DNA of 33,251 bases from Methylobacterium isbiliense (GTDB lineage Bacteria > Pseudomonadota > Alphaproteobacteria > Rhizobiales > Beijerinckiaceae), in assembly GCF_022179325.1 (NCBI RefSeq), contig NZ_BPQQ01000109.1:1-33251 (forward strand), read 5' to 3'. Under the pieces are notes generated by a model. The model ran no database searches. It worked only from the letters and a program-made list of their open reading frames with translations, and had not been told where the DNA came from. Positions 1-9,685 of the stretch are shown here, piece by piece (positions within the stretch are counted from its first letter, which is position 1; every line of letters starts with the position of its first letter). The translations under genes and the position numbers were made by a program.

Positions 1-1
1 C

Positions 2-1339
2 GACGGCACCGACGTGGCCGGGTTCTTCAACGGCGAGTTCTTCGCGCCGCTCAAGCCGGCCGACCAGTGGCGCAAGGGGATGTCCAAGGAGGTGATGGTC
101 GCCCAGCTCTTCGAGCGCCTCCAGGCCGAGTTCCCGGGCGTGGAGTTCAACCTCTCGCAGTACCTCCAGGACAACGTCGCGGAGGCGGTCTCGGGGATCA
201 AGGGCGAGAACTCATTCAAGATCTTCGGCCCCGACCTGCAGACGCTCACCGACCTCGCCGGGAAGGTGAAATCGGTGCTCGCCACCGTGCCGGGCGTCAC
301 CGACCTCGGGGTGTTCACCTCGCTCGGCCAGCCGACGATCCAGATCGACGTCGACCGGACGCGCGCCTCCCGCTACGGGCTCACCCCGGGCGACATCAAC
401 ACCACGCTGCGCACCGCGATCGGCGGCGATGCCTCGGGCGATCTCTACGAGCCGGGCAGCGACCGCCACTACCCGATGATCGTGCGCCTCGCCGCACCGT
501 TCCGGCAGAGCATGGAGGCGATCAGCACCCTGCGCATCGTCGGCCGCAGCGCCAGCGGCTCCTCGGTGCAGCTCCCCCTCAACGAGGTGGCCCGGGTCCG
601 GCTGATCTCGGGGCCAGCCTACATCTACCGCGAGGCGCAGGAGCGCTACCTGCCGGTGAAGTTCAGCGTGCGCGAGCGCGATCTCGGCAGCACCATCATC
701 GAGGCGCGCGAGCGGGTCGAGCAGGAGGTCAAGTTGCCGCCCGGCTACCGGCTCGAACTGGTCGGCGAGTTCAACAACCTGCAGAGCGCGCTGGCCCGCC
801 TCTCGGTGACGGTGCCGCTCGCGGTGGCGCTCATCGCCCTCCTGCTCTACGTAAACTTCGCCTCGGTCACCGACACGCTCCTGGCGCTCAGCGTGATCCC
901 GCTCGCACTGGCCGGCGGCGTCTTCGCGCTGGCGCTCACCGACACGCCCTTCAGCGTCTCGGCGGCGATCGGCTTCATCGCCCTGCTCGGCATCGCGGTG
1001 ATGGACGGGATCATTGTCATCACGCACTACAACGGCCTCATCGCCGCCGGGCACGAGCGCACCGCCGCGATGCTGCGCACCTGCTACACGCAGATGCGCC
1101 CGGTGGTGATGACCTGCGTGGTGGCCGGCGTCGGCCTCCTGCCGGCGGCCTTCTCCACCGGGGTCGGCTCGCAGGTGCAGAAGCCCCTCGCCCTCGTGGT
1201 GGTGGGCGGGATGGCGCTCGCCCCCGTGCTGATCCTCGTGATCCTGCCGGTGCTGATCCTGACCTTCTCGCGCCGCAAGCCGGCGCCCGGCAAGCTCGTC
1301 GAGGAGGGCCGGCCGGTGCCCGTCGCGGCTGTGTCGTAA
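2..1339 (+). CDS. Heavy-metal RND efflux pump (CzcA/CusA family), C-terminal part, cut by window start
   Basis: This is the C-terminal 445 residues of an inner-membrane RND proton antiporter that would export metal ions or other toxicants through a tripartite pump. The frame is open to the first bases, so the N-terminal half lies outside the window. Visible parts are the second periplasmic porter region (start VAGFFNGEFFAPLKP, then the TPGDINTTLRTAIGGDASGD stretch typical of CzcA/CusA) and five hydrophobic segments in the last 200 residues. These include LAVALIALLLYVNFAS, SVSAAIGFIALLGIAVMDG and the block before the end at AAVS. The family is clear. The substrate (Co/Zn/Cd, Cu/Ag or Ni) cannot be told because the N-terminal transmembrane residues are missing. 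The membrane-fusion partner would be expected upstream. A strong hairpin lies 33 nt after the stop. Confidence 0.9.
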   Translation, partial: DGTDVAGFFNGEFFAPLKPADQWRKGMSKEVMVAQLFERLQAEFPGVEFNLSQYLQDNVAEAVSGIKGENSFKIFGPDLQTLTDLAGKVKSVLATVPGVTDLGVFTSLGQPTIQIDVDRTRASRYGLTPGDINTTLRTAIGGDASGDLYEPGSDRHYPMIVRLAAPFRQSMEAISTLRIVGRSASGSSVQLPLNEVARVRLISGPAYIYREAQERYLPVKFSVRERDLGSTIIEARERVEQEVKLPPGYRLELVGEFNNLQSALARLSVTVPLAVALIALLLYVNFASVTDTLLALSVIPLALAGGVFALALTDTPFSVSAAIGFIALLGIAVMDGIIVITHYNGLIAAGHERTAAMLRTCYTQMRPVVMTCVVAGVGLLPAAFSTGVGSQVQKPLALVVVGGMALAPVLILVILPVLILTFSRRKPAPGKLVEEGRPVPVAAVS

Positions 1340-1371
1340 CACCAGCGGCCCAGGATGCCGAGGCGTCGATC

Positions 1372-1397
1372 TCGATCCCGGGCAAGCCCGGGATCGA
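1372..1397. terminator. Hairpin between convergent genes, candidate bidirectional terminator
   Basis: A perfect 11-bp stem (TCGATCCCGGG / CCCGGGATCGA) closes on the 4-nt loop CAAG. It lies between the stop of the RND gene (1339) and the stop of the convergent glycosyltransferase gene (1542). There is no T-run on either side, so it may only stall polymerase or protect 3' ends. The rest of 1340-1541 shows no gene. Confidence 0.5.
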
Positions 1398-1541
1398 CCG
1401 GGCCGGTGAGCCATCTCGCCTTGTCGACATCAAGCCGAGGGCTTGAAGCCGAGCGCTTGGCGGCTCTTCGAGAGCGGCGCAACGATCATTGGTCATGACC
1501 GTTGGTACAGGGCGTTCGGACGAAACCGCCCGGGCTCCGCC

Positions 1542-2639
1542 TCATTCAGCCGGCCGTCGGGCTCCCCTCCGCAGGTGGCGCGAGATCCGGCCGCGCAATG
1601 CGGTGGCGAAGCCCATCGCGCGGCCGAGCGCGGTGCGCTCCGCCGCCTCCTCGGCGGCGTCGCGCGCATCCAGGGCCTCGAAGGCGTGGGCGCGCTCCAC
1701 CAGCTCGGTGGCGACGCCGCGCGGGTCGCGCACGGTCCAGCCGAAGTGGAACGCCTCCGCCTGCGCGTAGCGGGTGCCGAGCGGGAAGTAGTAGCGCGCC
1801 GTGTGCCCGCCGATCGCGTCGAGGAGCGCGAAGTTCGCGTGCAGCCGGCGCATCCAGTTGAGGCCGAGGATGCGCCGGCCGGGCGCCGCGAAGGCCGCGG
1901 TGTGGAAGGCCGAGCCCGTCGAGCCCATCACCACGCGGCGGGTGGAGAAGAGCCGCACCTGCTCGCCGAAGGGCAGCGTCTCGGGAAACACGATCTCCAC
2001 CCCGAGCCGGTCCAGTTCCGCCACGATCGCCTCCTCGTTGGCGATGCGGGAGATGCCGGCCGCGAGCCGGGACTTCGACAGGTAGACCGGCCGCGCCACC
2101 GCATCGACCTCGTCCTCCCGCCACAGATCCCGCCCGATGGTGCGGCAGAGGTCGCCGAAGGCCCGGTGCACGAGGCTGCGCTCGCGGAAGGCCGGGTCGG
2201 CCACAACGAGGTGCGGGAGGCGCATCGGGCGATCCGCCACCACGACATCGGCGCGCGCGAGGCCGAGCCGGCCCAGGATCGCCGCGGCGGCCTCCCCGCC
2301 CGCCTCCGGCCAGGGCGCGAGGGAGAGCAGCTTCGGCCGCGGACCCTGCCAGCCTGCGAGCGGCCACAGGCGGGCGAGCGTGTCGGTGACGAGATGACCG
2401 TAATGCGGAACGATCGGATCGACGAACAGGTGGGGGACGTCCGGTGCCGTCTCATGCGGCAGCCCGTCGGGGACGGTCTCCTCCGGTCCGTCGATCCGCA
2501 CGCCCTGCGCGTAGATCCCGAACCCGCCTTCGGGGCGCGGCAGCACGGCGGCGTCCGCGACCGTCCGCAGGCGCGGGGGGGCCTCGCTGAGGACGCAATC
2601 CCCCCATAGCTCCCGGCAGCGTCGCAAGCGGCCTGCCAT
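1542..2639 (-). CDS. Glycosyltransferase family 61-like protein (DUF563 type)
   Basis: A probable cytoplasmic or membrane-associated glycosyltransferase of 365 aa, possibly acting on capsular or surface polysaccharide (role inferred from family). Family signs are HYGHLVTDTLARLW at residues 79-92, YLSKSRL at 186-192, and RVVMGSTGSAFH at 235-246 followed by NWMRRLHANF. These match the GT61 core seen in bacterial members with conserved H and S/G-rich motifs. The ATG at 2639 is chosen because GGGGAGGGG lies 4 nt upstream; the frame stays open 29 codons further up but without a ribosome site. The gene is monocistronic, divergent from the antiporter gene (2854) and convergent with the RND gene. No other polysaccharide genes are visible, so the sugar donor and acceptor are unknown. 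Confidence 0.75.
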   Translation of the reverse strand: MAGRLRRCRELWGDCVLSEAPPRLRTVADAAVLPRPEGGFGIYAQGVRIDGPEETVPDGLPHETAPDVPHLFVDPIVPHYGHLVTDTLARLWPLAGWQGPRPKLLSLAPWPEAGGEAAAAILGRLGLARADVVVADRPMRLPHLVVADPAFRERSLVHRAFGDLCRTIGRDLWREDEVDAVARPVYLSKSRLAAGISRIANEEAIVAELDRLGVEIVFPETLPFGEQVRLFSTRRVVMGSTGSAFHTAAFAAPGRRILGLNWMRRLHANFALLDAIGGHTARYYFPLGTRYAQAEAFHFGWTVRDPRGVATELVERAHAFEALDARDAAEEAAERTALGRAMGFATALRGRISRHLRRGARRPAE

Positions 2640-2853
2640 CACCCCTCCCCGCCCTCGCCCGCCGGCCGGGTCCCGTCCCGCTCGACCCAGTGTCACCCGA
2701 AGCCTCGTCGCCCGGGCCTTTGCCACGGTTCCGGCGCAGCCGCAAACCGTCGCGAATCGGTGGTCGCGCCGGCCTTTCCGCTTGCTCCCCGCGCGGGCGC
2801 CTCCCCATGATGGCGCCGACGCGTCCCCGCCCGAGAGACCCGCACCAGAGCCG

Positions 2854-4647
2854 ATGACCGATCCCGTCGCGTCCGGAGCCTCCTACAAGGAAGCCATCCT
2901 GTTCCTCGCCACGGCCGGTGTCGTGGTCCCGCTGTTTCTGCGTCTCCGGATCAGCCCGGTGCTCGGCTTCATCGGCGCGGGCGCGTTGCTGGGCCCCTCC
3001 GGTCTCGGACGGCTCACCGAAAGCTTCCCGTGGCTTGCCAACGTCACCATCGGCAGCCGCACCGAGATCGCGCATCTCGCCGAGCTCGGGGTGATCTTCC
3101 TGATGTTCATGATCGGGGTGGAGCTGTCGTGGGAGCGGCTGCGCATCCTGCGCCGGCTGGTCTTCGGCCTCGGCTCGCTGCAGGTGCTGGTCTCGGGGGC
3201 GGTGCTCGGCGGCGTTCTGCTCCTGCTCGGGATCGCGCCGCTCGCCGCGGCGCTGGTCGGCCTCGCGCTGGCGCTGTCCTCGACCGCGATCGTGCTGCCG
3301 GTGCTCGCCGACCAGAAGCGCCTCAACACGCCGGCCGGCCGCGCGAGCTTCGCGGTGCTGCTGTTCCAGGACCTCGCCGTGGCGCCGGTCCTGTTCGCCA
3401 TCGCGGTGCTCGGGCGCAAGGACGGGGACGCGGTGAGCGGGCTCGCCCTCGCGCTCGGCCAGGCGGCGGTGGCCGTCGCGATCATCGTGGTGGCGGGCCG
3501 GCTCGGCCTGCGCCCGCTGTTCCAGCTCGTCGCGCGCACCCGCAGCCCCGAACTGTTCATGGCCGCCTGCCTCCTCGTCATCGTGGCGACCTCCCTCGTG
3601 GCGGCGGCGAGCGGCCTGTCGATGACGCTCGGCGCCTTCGTGGCCGGGCTCCTGCTGGCCGAAACGGAGTATCGCCGGGCGATCGAGGCCACCATCGACC
3701 CGTTCAAGGGCCTGCTGCTCGGGGTGTTCTTCGTCTCCGTGGGCATGAACCTCGACCCGGCGCAGCTGCTGAGCACGCCCGCGACGATCCTCGGCCTCGC
3801 GCTCGCGGTGATCGCCCTCAAGGGCGGGGTGATCCTGGCGGTCGCGGCCGCCCTGCGCCTGCCGCGCGCCGTCGCCGTGGAGGCGGCCCTGCTGCTCGGG
3901 GCGGGGGGCGAGTTCGCGTTCGTGCTGATCGGCAGCGCCCTCACCGCCTCGCTGGTGCCGGAGGATCTGGGCCAAGCCGCCCTCATCGTCACCACGGTGA
4001 CGATGGTGATGATCCCCGGCCTCGCGGCCCTGGCCCGGCGCCTCGGCCGCCGGTTCGACCGCGCGGCGAGCGCGCAGCAGAGCGCCGCCGAACCGCTGCC
4101 AGAGACGGCGCGGGGCCGGGTCATCATCGCGGGTTACGGCCGCGTCGGCCGCCTGGTCGGCGAGATGCTCGACCGCCACAAGGTCCCGTACATCGCCCTC
4201 GACATGGATGCGGCCCGGGTCGCCGAGCAGCGGCGGCAGGGCCGGCCGGTCTATTTCGGCGATTCCGCCAACACCGAATTGCTGCGCCGCTGCGGCATCG
4301 CCACCGCCCGCGCGCTCGTCGTCACGCTCGACACGCCGCGCCTCGTCGAGGCGGTGGTGGCGGCCGGCCGCGCCGAGCGGCCGGACCTCACCATCGTGGC
4401 CCGCGCCCGCGACGCCCGCCATGCCACCGCCCTCTACGACTTGGGCGTGGACGACGCGGTGCCGGAGACGATCGAGGCCTCGCTCCAGCTCTCGGAGGCG
4501 GTGCTGGTCGATGTCGGCGTGCCGATGGGGCTCGTGATCGCCTCGATCCACGAGCGCCGGGACGAGTTCCGCGCCCTCCTCAAGCGCAAGGAGGAGGCGC
4601 CCGCGCCCGAGTTCCAGGCCCGGCGCACCGTCGGCAAGGCTGGCTGA
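2854..4647 (+). CDS. CPA2-family monovalent cation:proton antiporter with RCK (TrkA-N) domain, KefB/KefC/YbaL type
   Basis: A 597-aa inner-membrane antiporter, likely exchanging K+ or Na+ for protons. The first about 400 residues hold a dozen hydrophobic segments typical of the Na+/H+ exchanger fold, starting with AILFLATAGVVVPLFLRL and including GVIFLMFMIGVELSW, ALSSTAIVLPVL, LLFQDLAVAPVLFAIAVLG and LLGVFFVSVGMNLDP. From about residue 420 a Rossmann RCK-N domain begins with RVIIAGYGRVGRLVGEMLD, followed by ARVAEQRRQGRPVYFGDSAN, which would bind NAD(H) or another nucleotide and gate transport. The ATG at 2854 starts MTDPVASG just before the first membrane segment; an ATG-like start 24 codons upstream would add a non-conserved Pro-rich leader. 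Only 3 nt separate it from the helicase gene, so the two are probably cotranscribed. Ion specificity cannot be read from the sequence. Confidence 0.88.
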   Translation: MTDPVASGASYKEAILFLATAGVVVPLFLRLRISPVLGFIGAGALLGPSGLGRLTESFPWLANVTIGSRTEIAHLAELGVIFLMFMIGVELSWERLRILRRLVFGLGSLQVLVSGAVLGGVLLLLGIAPLAAALVGLALALSSTAIVLPVLADQKRLNTPAGRASFAVLLFQDLAVAPVLFAIAVLGRKDGDAVSGLALALGQAAVAVAIIVVAGRLGLRPLFQLVARTRSPELFMAACLLVIVATSLVAAASGLSMTLGAFVAGLLLAETEYRRAIEATIDPFKGLLLGVFFVSVGMNLDPAQLLSTPATILGLALAVIALKGGVILAVAAALRLPRAVAVEAALLLGAGGEFAFVLIGSALTASLVPEDLGQAALIVTTVTMVMIPGLAALARRLGRRFDRAASAQQSAAEPLPETARGRVIIAGYGRVGRLVGEMLDRHKVPYIALDMDAARVAEQRRQGRPVYFGDSANTELLRRCGIATARALVVTLDTPRLVEAVVAAGRAERPDLTIVARARDARHATALYDLGVDDAVPETIEASLQLSEAVLVDVGVPMGLVIASIHERRDEFRALLKRKEEAPAPEFQARRTVGKAG

Positions 4648-4650
4648 CGC

Positions 4651-5757
4651 GTGGCGCCCCGCTTCGGTCCGCAGCAGGAGGCGGCCCTCCGGGCGGTCTC
4701 GGCGTGGCTCCGGGCCGGCGAGCCGCAGGTCTTCCGCCTGTTCGGCTTCGCGGGCACCGGCAAGACCACGCTCGCCCGGCACATCGCCGAGGACGTGGAA
4801 GGCGGCGTGCTGTTCGCCGCCTACACGGGCAAGGCGGCCGCGGTGATGCGCCAGCGCGGCTGCCCCGACGCCGCGACGATCCACAGCCTGATCTACCGCA
4901 CCCGGGAGGACAAGGAGGGCGGCCCGGCCTTCACGCTCAACCGCTCGGGCGCGGTGTCGAAGGCCGCGCTCGTCGTCATCGACGAGTGCTCGATGGTCGA
5001 TGCGGATCTCGGCAACGATCTCCTGTCCTTCGGCAAGCCGGTGCTGGTGCTGGGCGATCCCGCGCAGCTGCCGCCCGTGCGCGGCGGCGGGTTCTTCACC
5101 GAGGCCGAGCCGGACGTGATGCTCACCGAGATCCACCGGCAGGCCGCCGACGACCCGATCGTGCGCCTCGCCATGACGGTGCGCGAGGGGGGTCGGCTGG
5201 AGGCCGGCCGCTACGGCGCGAGCGAGGTGCTGACGCGCCGCGCGATCTCGCCCGAGACGGTGCTCGCCGCCGATCAGGTGCTGGTCGGGCTTAACCGCAC
5301 GCGCCGGCTCTACAACGGCCGCATCCGGGACCTCACCGGCTACACCGACCCGATGCCGGCGGTGGGCGAGAAGCTGGTCTGCCTGCGCAACGACCGCACC
5401 AAGGGTCTGCTCAACGGCTCGACCTGGACGGTTCAGGCCCTGCGGGCGGCACCCCGGCCCGACCTCGTGCGGCTCGACGTCGTGCCGGAGGACGACCCTT
5501 CGCTGCGCCGCAGGCCTCAGGAGATCCGGGTGCTGCGCGCGGTGATCGAGGGCAGCGAGGAGCCGATTCCTCCCATCCTCAAGCGCGAGACGGACGAGTT
5601 CACCTACGGCTACGCACTGACCGTGCACAAGGCCCAGGGCTCGCAATGGGACCGCGTCGTCCTGTTCGACGAGTCCTACGCGTTCCGCGAGCACCGGGCG
5701 CGCTGGCTCTACACGGCGCTGACCCGGGCCGCGCAGGCGATCACCGTAGTAGTCTAG
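4651..5757 (+). CDS. RecD-like superfamily 1 DNA helicase / AAA ATPase (UvrD_C_2 type)
   Basis: A 368-aa single-chain ATP-dependent helicase of the RecD/Dda group, about half the length of E. coli RecD and without a RecB/RecC-interaction N-terminus. The Walker A motif is GFAGTGKTT (residues 32-40). Walker B is VVIDECSMVDADL (about 108-120), motif III is VLGDPAQLPPV (about 133-143), and the C-terminal motifs are YGYALTVHKAQGSQWD (319-334) and LYTALTRA near the end. It probably unwinds DNA during repair or recombination (family inference). The start is a GTG at 4651, 3 nt after the antiporter stop, so translation may be coupled. Pairing a K+/H+-type antiporter with a helicase has no obvious functional logic. 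Similar stand-alone proteins are annotated as ATP-dependent RecD-like helicases; the biological role is unassigned. Confidence 0.85.
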   Translation: MAPRFGPQQEAALRAVSAWLRAGEPQVFRLFGFAGTGKTTLARHIAEDVEGGVLFAAYTGKAAAVMRQRGCPDAATIHSLIYRTREDKEGGPAFTLNRSGAVSKAALVVIDECSMVDADLGNDLLSFGKPVLVLGDPAQLPPVRGGGFFTEAEPDVMLTEIHRQAADDPIVRLAMTVREGGRLEAGRYGASEVLTRRAISPETVLAADQVLVGLNRTRRLYNGRIRDLTGYTDPMPAVGEKLVCLRNDRTKGLLNGSTWTVQALRAAPRPDLVRLDVVPEDDPSLRRRPQEIRVLRAVIEGSEEPIPPILKRETDEFTYGYALTVHKAQGSQWDRVVLFDESYAFREHRARWLYTALTRAAQAITVVV

Positions 5758-5859
5758 GAGGCCCGGCAGGCTGCTCCGAGGCCGCGACGACATGCGCGTT
5801 CCGGCCGGAAACCGGCTTGCGCCGAGCCGGGCCCGCAGGGCGTTGGCCCTATGCCGCCC

Positions 5860-6000
5860 TCACTCACCGGCAGCCCGCCGTCCCTCAATCTCCCGCGTCT
5901 TCCGGTCGTAGACATCCGGCGCGATCGTGAGGGCGAGCAGGCCGCCGGCGATCAAGGCGGCACGCACGCCGAGGATCTGCCATGCGTAGGTGATGGTCAT
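5860..6000 (-). CDS. 46-aa single-pass membrane miniprotein
   Basis: The start codon overlaps the stop of the upstream 80-aa gene as ATGA (5997-6000), a typical translational-coupling arrangement, and this is the main evidence that the frame is real. The protein starts MTITYAWQILGVRAALIAGG. It has one hydrophobic segment at about residues 6-27, then a charged tail (DRKTREIEGRR), so the C-terminus is probably cytoplasmic by the positive-inside rule. No domain is recognised. It is the second gene of a two-gene unit of small membrane proteins, convergent with the helicase gene. The 102 nt between the two stops contain only a short hairpin (GCCGG-AAA-CCGGC near 5804-5816) without a T-run. Confidence 0.6.
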   Translation of the reverse strand: MTITYAWQILGVRAALIAGGLLALTIAPDVYDRKTREIEGRRAAGE

Positions 6001-6239
6001 CGATGTCGGTCTTCGGCTCGAAGGAAACGCAATGCGGCCTGACCGGCAAGGTGGAAGCTTACGCCCGCGACGAGGAGAAGTCCTCCGCCTTGAGCGAAGA
6101 CGTCGTATCGGCCCTGCGTGATCGGGATGACGAAGGCGGCCCCGAAGACGGCGATGGCCAAAGAGTTGAACAGTGAGGCGAGCAGCTTGGCTCCCTCGCT
6201 GAACCGCTTGGCGCGGTCTTTCGGGCCGCCTTTCGGCAT
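5997..6239 (-). CDS. 80-aa membrane protein with two predicted transmembrane helices
   Basis: The N-terminus is basic and amphipathic (MPKGGPKDRAKRFSEGAKLL). Two hydrophobic segments follow at about residues 22-41 (SLFNSLAIAVFGAAFVIPI) and 48-68 (AQGGGLLLVAGVSFHLAG), and a charged end RFLRAEDRHR closes the chain. Both termini are therefore predicted to be cytoplasmic. The family is not recognised; the size and layout recall small membrane modulators or holin-like proteins, but nothing proves such a role. The ATG at 6239 has no strong ribosome site. The stop overlaps the ATG of the 46-aa gene. The gene is divergent from hslV and shares the 6240-6421 intergenic stretch with it. Confidence 0.6.
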   Translation of the reverse strand: MPKGGPKDRAKRFSEGAKLLASLFNSLAIAVFGAAFVIPITQGRYDVFAQGGGLLLVAGVSFHLAGQAALRFLRAEDRHR

Positions 6240-6421
6240 CGGGTGTCCGGCGGGAGCGCGCAGGCGGTGATCCGCCCCGCACGATCATATGACCTTGCGT
6301 CATGGATGTGGTCCGGCGCAACGGGCGTTGCCCCTTGCCCATGCGCCCGCTGGACGAACGCCGGGCGAACCCCCACCTACGCCGCAGCACGATGAAAGAC
6401 AGCCTGCCCGGAGAGACATCC

Positions 6422-6985
6422 TTGGCCAACGACGAGGCGGGGGCCGCCCCCCGCATGCATGCGACGACGATCCTGATGGTGCGCAAGGGCGGCCGCGTGG
6501 TGATCGGGGGCGACGGGCAGGTCAGCCTCGGCCAGACCATCGTCAAGGGCAATGCCCGCAAGGTCCGGCGGCTGGCCAAGGGCGCGGTGATCGGGGGCTT
6601 CGCCGGCGCCACGGCCGACGCCTTCACGCTGTTCGAGCGCCTGGAGGCCAAGCTCGAACAGTATCCCGGGCAGCTCACCCGGGCCTGCGTCGAACTCACC
6701 AAGGACTGGCGCACCGACCGCTACCTGCGCCGGCTCGAAGCGATGATGCTGGTCGCCGACAAGGATGTGAGCCTGCTCCTCTCCGGGGCCGGCGACGTGC
6801 TGGAGCCGGAGGGCGGCGTGATGGCGATCGGGTCGGGCGGCAACTACGCGCTGGCCGCCGCGCGCGCGCTGGAGGAGCAGGAGCTCGACGCCGAGGCGAT
6901 CGTGCGCCGCGCCATGCGGATCGCCGCCGAGATCTGCGTCTACACCAACGGCAACCTGGTGATCGAGAGCCTGGAGGCGGCCTGA
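6422..6985 (+). CDS. hslV: ATP-dependent protease subunit HslV (ClpQ)
   Basis: The peptidase subunit of the cytoplasmic HslVU heat-shock protease; twelve copies form a double ring capped by HslU. The sequence [19 protein letters not shown] is the N-terminal nucleophile region: the first Thr (codon at 6464) would be the catalytic Thr1 after processing. [26 protein letters not shown]-like content and the end [11 protein letters not shown] are also typical. I place the start at TTG 6422 because GGAGAG (6410-6415) lies 6 nt upstream, giving 187 aa with a 14-residue propeptide. ATG 6392 has no ribosome site, and ATG 6455 would leave a short MHA leader. hslU follows after 58 nt. No clear heat-shock promoter could be picked out in 6240-6421. 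Confidence 0.95.
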   Translation: MANDEAGAAPRMHATTILMVRKGGRVVIGGDGQVSLGQTIVKGNARKVRRLAKGAVIGGFAGATADAFTLFERLEAKLEQYPGQLTRACVELTKDWRTDRYLRRLEAMMLVADKDVSLLLSGAGDVLEPEGGVMAIGSGGNYALAAARALEEQELDAEAIVRRAMRIAAEICVYTNGNLVIESLEAA

Positions 6986-7043
6986 CCGCCGCCTGCTTCG
7001 ATCCGCCCTTCAACTTCGGCCGCGAGCCCCGGCGAAACATCCC

Positions 7044-8357
<1,314 letters not shown>

Positions 8358-8389
8358 CGGCGGCCGCCGGGCCGGGCCGGGCCGCCACG

Positions 8390-8423
8390 AGAAAGACCCG
8401 CCACGGCCTGAGGGCCGGGCGGG
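8390..8423 (-). terminator. GC-rich hairpin between hslU and the convergent hydrolase gene, likely terminator
   Basis: CCCGCC-A-CGGCC (8397-8408) pairs with GGCCG-GGCGGG (8413-8423), giving 11 bp with one bulged A and the loop TGAG. Read on the minus strand it is followed by TCTTTCT, so it fits best as an intrinsic terminator of the metallo-hydrolase gene. It could also stop hslVU transcripts from the other side, where the following bases are not T-rich. AGACCC/GGGTCT (8394-8399, 8431-8436) is a possible outer arm. Confidence 0.6.
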
Positions 8424-8482
8424 CCAGGAAGGGTCTCGGTGAAGATCCCGGCCGACACCAGCACGGCTCGGGGCCGGCGTCA

Positions 8483-9562
8483 TCATCCATTCGAGGGATG
8501 GGCCGGCTGCCAGACCTGGCCGGGGCGCAGCGTCAGAAAGCGCTCGGGCGGCAGGCCCGCGGCCTCGATCGCTGCGGCCAGCGCCTCGACCGGCCGCTCG
8601 ATCCCCTCGTTGGTGAGCCGGAACGTGCCCCAATGGTGGCCGAGCGCCTGCTCGGCCCCGATTACGCCGGCGGCGCGCACGGCCTCCTCCGGGTTCATGT
8701 GCTGCGCCTGCATGAACCAGCGCGGCTCGTAGGCGCCGATCGGCAGGGTGGCGAGGCGGATGGGGCCGAAGCGCTCGCGCACCTGCGTGAAGATCGCGCC
8801 GTCGCCGTAGCCGGTATCGCCGACATGGTAGAGGGTGCCGTGCGGCGTGGTGAGCACGAAGGCGCACCACAGCGCCATGCGCCGGTCGTTCACGCCCCGG
8901 GCCGACCAGTGGTAGGCGGGCGTGAGATGGACCGTGAGGCCATCGCCGAGATCCACCGACCCGCCCCAGTCCCGTGTCTCGACCGCTGCCGTGTCGTCGT
9001 AGGAACGGATGATCGCGTCGTTGCCGAGCGGTGCGACGAAGCGCGGCTGGTGTTCGGCCCAGAGCCGCGCCAGCGTCGGACCGTCGAGATGGTCGTAGTG
9101 GTTGTGGGTGACGAGCACCGCGTCGATCGGCGGCAGGGCCTCGAAGGCGATGCCGGGAGGCTGCGCACGCTTGGGCCCGGCAAAGCCCACCGGGCTCGCC
9201 CGCTTGGCGTAGACCGGGTCGATCAGGATGTTGCGCCCCGCCACCTGGATCAGCAGGCTCGCATGGCCGATATGGACCACCCGCAGGCCCGCCACGCGGT
9301 CGGGCGGCGCATCGGGCGGGAACGGGCTCGGCCAGCGGGCCGGCCAGTCCTCGCGCCCGCCGCCGAGCTGCCAGCGCGCCAGCTCGGCCAGGTCCTTGTC
9401 CTGGGGCTGGTTGGGCGAGAAGAAGCGGGTGCCGTCGAAATGGTCGCTGACCGGCCCGCGATAGTACGGGTTGCTGCTGCGCCGGTGAGCCGCGTAGCCG
9501 ACCCCGCCCAGCGTCATCACCGTGACGGCGCTCGCGAGCTTGATGAGACCCCTGCGCTTCAT
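8483..9562 (-). CDS. MBL-fold metallo-hydrolase (RomA / NAPE-PLD-like), membrane-anchored
   Basis: A 359-aa metallo-beta-lactamase-fold protein of the UlaG/RomA/NAPE-PLD-like group. The metal motif HNHYDHLD is at 153-160, preceded by VVHIGHASLLIQVAGRNILI, where a His and a buried Asp (LIDPVY) follow the family pattern. Later ligands appear in TPAYHWSARG and in YHVGDTGYGDG. The N-terminus MKRRGLIKLASAVTVMTLGGVGYAA is basic then hydrophobic, so the protein is probably inner-membrane anchored or exported, with the catalytic domain in the periplasm (inferred). The substrate is unknown; relatives have been called lipid phosphodiesterases or lactonases. It is monocistronic and ends near the terminator hairpin at 8390-8423. 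The ATG at 9562 is the natural start before the membrane segment. Confidence 0.85.
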   Translation of the reverse strand: MKRRGLIKLASAVTVMTLGGVGYAAHRRSSNPYYRGPVSDHFDGTRFFSPNQPQDKDLAELARWQLGGGREDWPARWPSPFPPDAPPDRVAGLRVVHIGHASLLIQVAGRNILIDPVYAKRASPVGFAGPKRAQPPGIAFEALPPIDAVLVTHNHYDHLDGPTLARLWAEHQPRFVAPLGNDAIIRSYDDTAAVETRDWGGSVDLGDGLTVHLTPAYHWSARGVNDRRMALWCAFVLTTPHGTLYHVGDTGYGDGAIFTQVRERFGPIRLATLPIGAYEPRWFMQAQHMNPEEAVRAAGVIGAEQALGHHWGTFRLTNEGIERPVEALAAAIEAAGLPPERFLTLRPGQVWQPAHPSNG

Positions 9563-9685
9563 CCCTCGTGCATCCGCCGCCGCATGGTTCCGGTCAAGGC
9601 GGCGGGGCCAGGGCCGAACGCCGCGGCGCGCGCGGCTTGCGCGGGTGCCGCCCGCCGATCACAGTGGGCGCGTCGTCAACAACGG

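Noticed and set aside
1443-2609. A plus-strand open frame opposite the GT61-like gene
   Set aside because: It has no ribosome site and no recognisable domain, and its composition is that of antisense to a coding gene.
2452-5793. A minus-strand open frame of more than 1100 codons across the antiporter and helicase genes
   Set aside because: It is rich in Arg, Gly, Ala and His repeats, has no domain, and lies antisense to two genes with clear motifs. Long antisense frames are common at this GC content.
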